From a virus: a DNA stretch of 25,805 nt. The translations under genes were made by a program, and so were the position numbers. This document shows positions 23,004 to 25,805 of the stretch, one piece after another. Location: IMG/VR virus record IMGVR_UViG_3300017730_000068, positions 1 to 25,805 of that record. One strand, written 5' to 3'. Under the pieces are notes generated by a model. The model was not told the origin of the DNA, searched no databases, and saw only the letters and a program-made list of their open reading frames with translations. Position 1 is the first letter of the stretch. Each line of letters begins with the position of its first letter.

Positions 23004-23822
23004 TTATCTTGCTACCCGTCCTTCTTCGATGGCACGATCAATTTCTGATTCGTAACGATCATACTCATCCATAGACAGGGAAGCAATTTCCCGTTGTGTC
23101 CAAATCTTGGCTTCGCGTGGTTCAACGCCGGTAGTCTTTGTTGATACCATATCAGCCGCATTGGACTTTGAAAGTTGTGACGGACGAGAAGATTTTTTAA
23201 TAGCAATATTATTTTCCATCTTATAAAGATCTATTGCACGACTAGCTAATCCAACATTATCTGGGTTTTTGTAGATCCAACGCTGAATTTCTTCAGGCTG
23301 AGTCTTAGCCCATTCATGAAAGTTGTCATCACCCCTGATATCTTCAAAGTCAGGATGTCGATCTCTGAGAGCCGTTTCAGCATCACGCTTTGACATTTCT
23401 GCCTCACGCATTTCAATTACTGATAGCTTTTGTTGAAGAGCGTTCATCTGCTCCTCGCTTCTCATATGAGCAACTGTTTCGACAGTATCATATAGATCTG
23501 GATACTCTGATTTAAAGCGTTCAAGATCTTCAGCACTTTTTGGCGGTTGATACTGCGGTTGAGCAGATCGTGCCATAGCCTCTAGTTCTTGTTCACGTTG
23601 TTTAAACTCAGAGATCTTAGTATCGTAATGTTTTTTTAGATCGTCATACCTTTTTTTATAATTGGTACGAGGACGCTTTTCATCTTGAGGGGTTCCGGTA
23701 TTTTCGGAAGTAGCCTCTTGTTCCTCAAAAAATAATGAATCTGCACTGCTAGTAGTTTCAGCATCATCTTCATGCCAAGATTTCTTTGCGTTGTACGGAT
23801 TCGCTTGCTCTTCTTCACTCAT
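23004..23822 (-). CDS. scaffolding protein
   Basis: I use ATG 23820-23822 (272 residues) because AAGGAG lies seven bases upstream; an in-frame ATG 12 codons earlier would overlap that site. The protein is hydrophilic and very charged. It has an acidic disordered start (MSEEEQANPYNAKKSWHEDD), a long coiled coil (about 65-90, RYDDLKKHYDTKISEFKQRE; and 120-155), a region EIQRWIYKNPDNVGLASRAI, and a C-terminal helix ending YESEIDRAIEEGRVAR that would bind capsid subunits. Position directly before the capsid gene and this layout are typical for scaffolding proteins that drive procapsid assembly and leave before DNA fills the head. Confidence 0.85.
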   Translation of the reverse strand: MSEEEQANPYNAKKSWHEDDAETTSSADSLFFEEQEATSENTGTPQDEKRPRTNYKKRYDDLKKHYDTKISEFKQREQELEAMARSAQPQYQPPKSAEDLERFKSEYPDLYDTVETVAHMRSEEQMNALQQKLSVIEMREAEMSKRDAETALRDRHPDFEDIRGDDNFHEWAKTQPEEIQRWIYKNPDNVGLASRAIDLYKMENNIAIKKSSRPSQLSKSNAADMVSTKTTGVEPREAKIWTQREIASLSMDEYDRYESEIDRAIEEGRVAR

Positions 23823-23953
23823 GTCACTTCTCCTTTCTGGGGCTTGTTGTCTCTTCAAGGTGGCTGTGTTATTGCGCTTCTAACACAGGGTCTTGATACT
23901 ACAAGGTGGCCTCAAGGTTATAAAATGATAAGGGGCTAGAGTTCTAGGTAGCC
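23823..23953 (-). other. 131-bp intergenic leader of the scaffold-capsid unit
   Basis: The only sizeable non-coding stretch in the minus-strand operon. In transcript order it holds a weak 5-bp hairpin just after the preceding stop (GGCTA/TAGCC, plus 23934-23953), a TATAAC-like hexamer with no convincing -35 box, a CTTGA/TCAAG pair, two direct copies of GCCACCTTG (plus 23856-23864 and 23902-23910), a perfect 8-bp hairpin (annotated separately), and the AAGGAG of the scaffold gene. It could carry a promoter or a 5' regulatory structure; no complete promoter is recognisable. Confidence 0.5.
23864..23888 (-). promoter_or_regulatory. perfect hairpin upstream of the scaffold gene
   Basis: CTGTGTTA and TAACACAG form an 8-bp perfect stem around the 9-base loop GAAGCGCAA, about 40 bases before the scaffold ATG. 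No T-run follows, so it is not an intrinsic terminator. It lies between the two GCCACCTTG direct repeats. It may be an RNA processing site, a stabilising 5' structure or a protein-binding palindrome. Confidence 0.5.
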
Positions 23954-25300
23954 TTATCGGTTCATTAAGCTAGGCATACGGCTTGAATAAAGCATTTGAC
24001 GTTCAATATCCTCTTCTCCATCCTTTGGAACTCCATACATTTCTTCAGGATTTACGAAAGGGTTTGTGCCAGCTTCACCGCCATTTGCCATGCCCATAAG
24101 ACCGCCATCATAAGCACGTTCAGCATCGTCCATCATTGTTTGGAGATTGTCTGCGCCTATTTGGTCAGTCGCTTTTCTGGTGATTACAAACTCACCATCC
24201 GATAGCCTCGCGGGTATCGAATCTGATATGCCAGTACCGGGGCCTTCAACTTCCCCAGAACCAGCAAATTCTGTTGCATTAAGAATTACTTTATCTAAGA
24301 TCCCTTCTAGTCTTGGATCTTCGTCTAGAACCTTAAATAAATATTCTTGCTCTTCGGGTTCTAATACTTCTTCTGCTACATAGTCTACAAACTCTTCTTC
24401 CATCTCATCGTCTGGAAGCATATCTTCAGCCTGTTGCATTTCTTCTTCTGGGCTGATGTTGTCGTAGGTATCTACGGGCATAGGGCCACCGTCAGCCTTT
24501 ACTTCTCTTGGGCCTAGCGTTGCACCCATATTTGGAAGATCTGCACCGAAAATTTCTAGATCTTCGTCCGAAAGATTTTCCATAAACTGTCTAGCGCCTT
24601 TAGCATCAAGCCCTTCAGCATATTCAAAAATATCTTCAATGCTATTAAACATTTCAAGCTTTTTAGCTACGTCTGCTGGAGCCATACCACGAGCCATCTC
24701 AACCATATTATCTAAAGGCTCATCTGCCATTCCCATCTTTGCGGCTTGGCTTTGAGGCAGTTTAGAAACGACCATTTCATAATCTTCGTCTGAAAGTTCG
24801 TCTAATACTCTTGGGTTGTCTTCAACCATTTTAGATAGGTCTTGAAGAGCCTTTTCTTCGCCTACCATTTTTTTCTTAGCTGATTTGGTTTGTTTGCCTG
24901 TAAGGGCCGCTACAAGGTCTAGAATTGCACCACCTTTACCATATGCTTCACGCTCTGGAGGAACCATTAAAGATCCTCCCGCAGACAAAGGTTCTCTTGG
25001 AATGTGATAATAACGACTAGAGCCGTCTTCATCTTTAATTAAAACTCTTTTATATTTAGCATCAAACTCTCGTTGAAGTTTTGCATTTTCTTCTAAATCA
25101 CCTATAAATGCTTTTCGTCTATTTTTAATTTTTTGTAATTCTTTTTCATTTTTTGCTTTTGACTCAGACAATTCAAATTCATTTAAAAGAGTTGCATATT
25201 TATCAACTTCGCCACCATCATTAAAAACTCCACGACCCTTTAGTACGTCTGCCTGAGTCACTTTACCATCGCCTGTTAGGTCTGGGAATTTTTTAGCCAT
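23954..25300 (-). CDS. acidic head-module protein with N-terminal EF-hand-like loop (448-449 aa)
   Basis: Two ATGs lie six bases apart; the second (25298-25300) has GGA at a proper distance and gives MAKKFPDLTGDGKVTQADVL. Residues 7-18 fit a calcium loop (D7, T9, D11, K13 backbone, T15, D18). FNDGGEV at 26-32 matches the motif shared with four other proteins. The middle is extremely acidic, and the C-terminal quarter contains DSIPARLSDGEFVITRKATD, a segment I recall from marine phage virion proteins. Its place between portal and scaffold suggests a head or assembly role, perhaps a second scaffold-like or internal head protein. No protease triad is visible. The start overlaps the end of the 77-aa gene. 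Confidence 0.7.
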   Translation of the reverse strand: MAKKFPDLTGDGKVTQADVLKGRGVFNDGGEVDKYATLLNEFELSESKAKNEKELQKIKNRRKAFIGDLEENAKLQREFDAKYKRVLIKDEDGSSRYYHIPREPLSAGGSLMVPPEREAYGKGGAILDLVAALTGKQTKSAKKKMVGEEKALQDLSKMVEDNPRVLDELSDEDYEMVVSKLPQSQAAKMGMADEPLDNMVEMARGMAPADVAKKLEMFNSIEDIFEYAEGLDAKGARQFMENLSDEDLEIFGADLPNMGATLGPREVKADGGPMPVDTYDNISPEEEMQQAEDMLPDDEMEEEFVDYVAEEVLEPEEQEYLFKVLDEDPRLEGILDKVILNATEFAGSGEVEGPGTGISDSIPARLSDGEFVITRKATDQIGADNLQTMMDDAERAYDGGLMGMANGGEAGTNPFVNPEEMYGVPKDGEEDIERQMLYSSRMPSLMNR

Positions 25301-25526
25301 CGTCATTATCCTTTCGTCTTTGATTTACTTGTTCTTTTAATGTAAGGAGGTTAGCCAGAGAACTCGCTCTCCCCTGCCTGCGGAACAGCTCCGGTTCCGA
25401 TGTTTCCATCGCCAGTGCCTGTAACTCCAACATCCGTAGGTTCTGAAGGTGTTCCTTCAAGGGTTCCCATAACGTCTGGTTGTTCACTAATGGGGCCAGA
25501 CTGTTCGCCAGTTGCTTGTCCAACAT
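25293..25526 (-). CDS. 77-residue helical protein overprinted on the portal C-terminus
   Basis: ATG 25524-25526 has AGGAA nine bases upstream, inside the portal gene in another frame; 176 of its 234 bases overlap portal. The product reads as a compact helical protein: QTLWEPLKEHLQNLRMLELQ, then TSEPELFRRQGRASSLANLL and LKEQVNQRRKDNDDG. The pattern W-x2-L-x3-L...ELFRRQGR...L is one I recall from small proteins next to podovirus portals. The portal frame over the same bases is Gly/Pro/Thr-rich and looks disordered. The stop overlaps the next gene's start by a few bases. Confidence 0.7.
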   Translation of the reverse strand: MLDKQLANSLAPLVNNQTLWEPLKEHLQNLRMLELQALAMETSEPELFRRQGRASSLANLLTLKEQVNQRRKDNDDG

Positions 25527-25805
25527 TATTTTGCATTCCTATAATCTGTGCGGCTATTGCCGCTTCTTCGGGATCGTTGAGGATTTCGTCAGGATCAAGA
25601 TCCAAACTATACGCCAGTTCGCTAATAAGCTTTGACATCTTAACGAACGGTGCAATAGCTGGGTTTTGAGCCGTCTGAAGAAACATCGTCAACCGCTGAC
25701 TTCTTACTTCTTTTTGCATGAGACTATTTGTACCCATAGCCTTAATCTCTAAATCACCAGCAGTCTTTAGATCTCCGTCAAAGAACTGCATATTCCATTG
25801 AAAAT
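25351..25805 (-). CDS. portal protein, C-terminal part (partial at right edge)
   Basis: The frame is open from the right edge to TAA 25351-25353, about 151 residues. The start lies outside, so internal Met codons should not be taken as starts. It opens FQWNMQFFDGDLKTAGDLEI and continues KAMGTNSLMQKEVRSQRLTM, resembling the late part of podovirus portal proteins of the P22-like class; LISELAYSLDLDPDEILNDP follows. From about residue 100 of this fragment the sequence becomes a low-complexity Gly/Pro/Thr/Ser/Glu tail that is overprinted by the 77-residue gene. It forms the head vertex ring for packaging and ejection. The terminase should lie further right. Confidence 0.75.
   Translation of the reverse strand, partial: FQWNMQFFDGDLKTAGDLEIKAMGTNSLMQKEVRSQRLTMFLQTAQNPAIAPFVKMSKLISELAYSLDLDPDEILNDPEEAAIAAQIIGMQNNVGQATGEQSGPISEQPDVMGTLEGTPSEPTDVGVTGTGDGNIGTGAVPQAGESEFSG

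Noticed and set aside
23934-23953. GGCTA/TAGCC hairpin after the 449-aa gene as a terminator
   Set aside because: Short stem, 10-base loop and a mixed downstream sequence; mentioned only as part of the leader region.
25351-25791. Complete small gene starting at the ATG near the right edge
   Set aside because: The frame stays open upstream to the window edge with portal-like sequence, so it is the end of a longer gene.

Overview
The window is the structural and lysis half of a tailed-phage genome, most likely a short-tailed (podovirus-like) marine phage of the kind known mainly from uncultured ocean viral contigs. The evidence is the gene order (portal, scaffold, major capsid protein, two tail-tube-like connectors, fibres, lysis genes, internal virion proteins), the absence of any sheath, tube or tape-measure gene, and several small lysine-rich proteins of a type I associate with marine phages. 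The sequence is AT-leaning and very dense. I see no tRNA, rRNA, integrase, transposase, CRISPR array or bacterial housekeeping gene. The host cannot be read from the sequence; a marine Gram-negative bacterium is the natural guess.

Almost everything from 362 to the right edge lies on the minus strand and reads right to left. Head module: portal C-terminus (cut by the right edge), a small gene overprinted on the portal tail, a 449-aa EF-hand/acidic protein, the scaffold, the major capsid protein and an intrinsic terminator. Neck: four genes of 47-63 codons, then two connector proteins resembling the tail tubular A and B class. Adsorption: two fibre proteins made of internal repeats and a tail-assembly-chaperone-like protein. 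Lysis: a 43-codon gene, two small membrane proteins, a secreted EF-hand protein, a 3TM-type holin and an M15-type peptidase. Internal virion or ejection proteins: a 1079-aa protein with an unbroken 11-residue repeat, a 431-aa protein with a strongly cationic amphipathic N-terminus, and 196-, 500- and 1490-aa proteins. The operon ends in small basic proteins. At 1-378 the end of an oppositely directed plus-strand operon runs into it tail to tail.

Genes are packed with one-base TAATG stop/start overlaps (eight cases), ATGA overlaps or gaps of a few bases, so translation is probably coupled along the operon. The only long non-coding stretch is about 130 bp in front of the scaffold gene; it carries a perfect 8-bp hairpin. 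The terminator just after the capsid gene would lower expression of everything downstream relative to capsid.

Most unusual observations: (1) 46-47 consecutive 11-residue units without an indel in the 1079-aa protein, predicting a right-handed coiled-coil rod; (2) a short motif, [YF]-x-[KD]-G-[GS]-[KRE]-V, in five otherwise unrelated proteins of this operon; (3) genes shorter than usual cut-offs, one overprinted on the portal; (4) a secreted calcium-loop protein inside the lysis cassette; (5) a basic 82-residue module at the end of the 1490-aa protein that starts with its own ATG.
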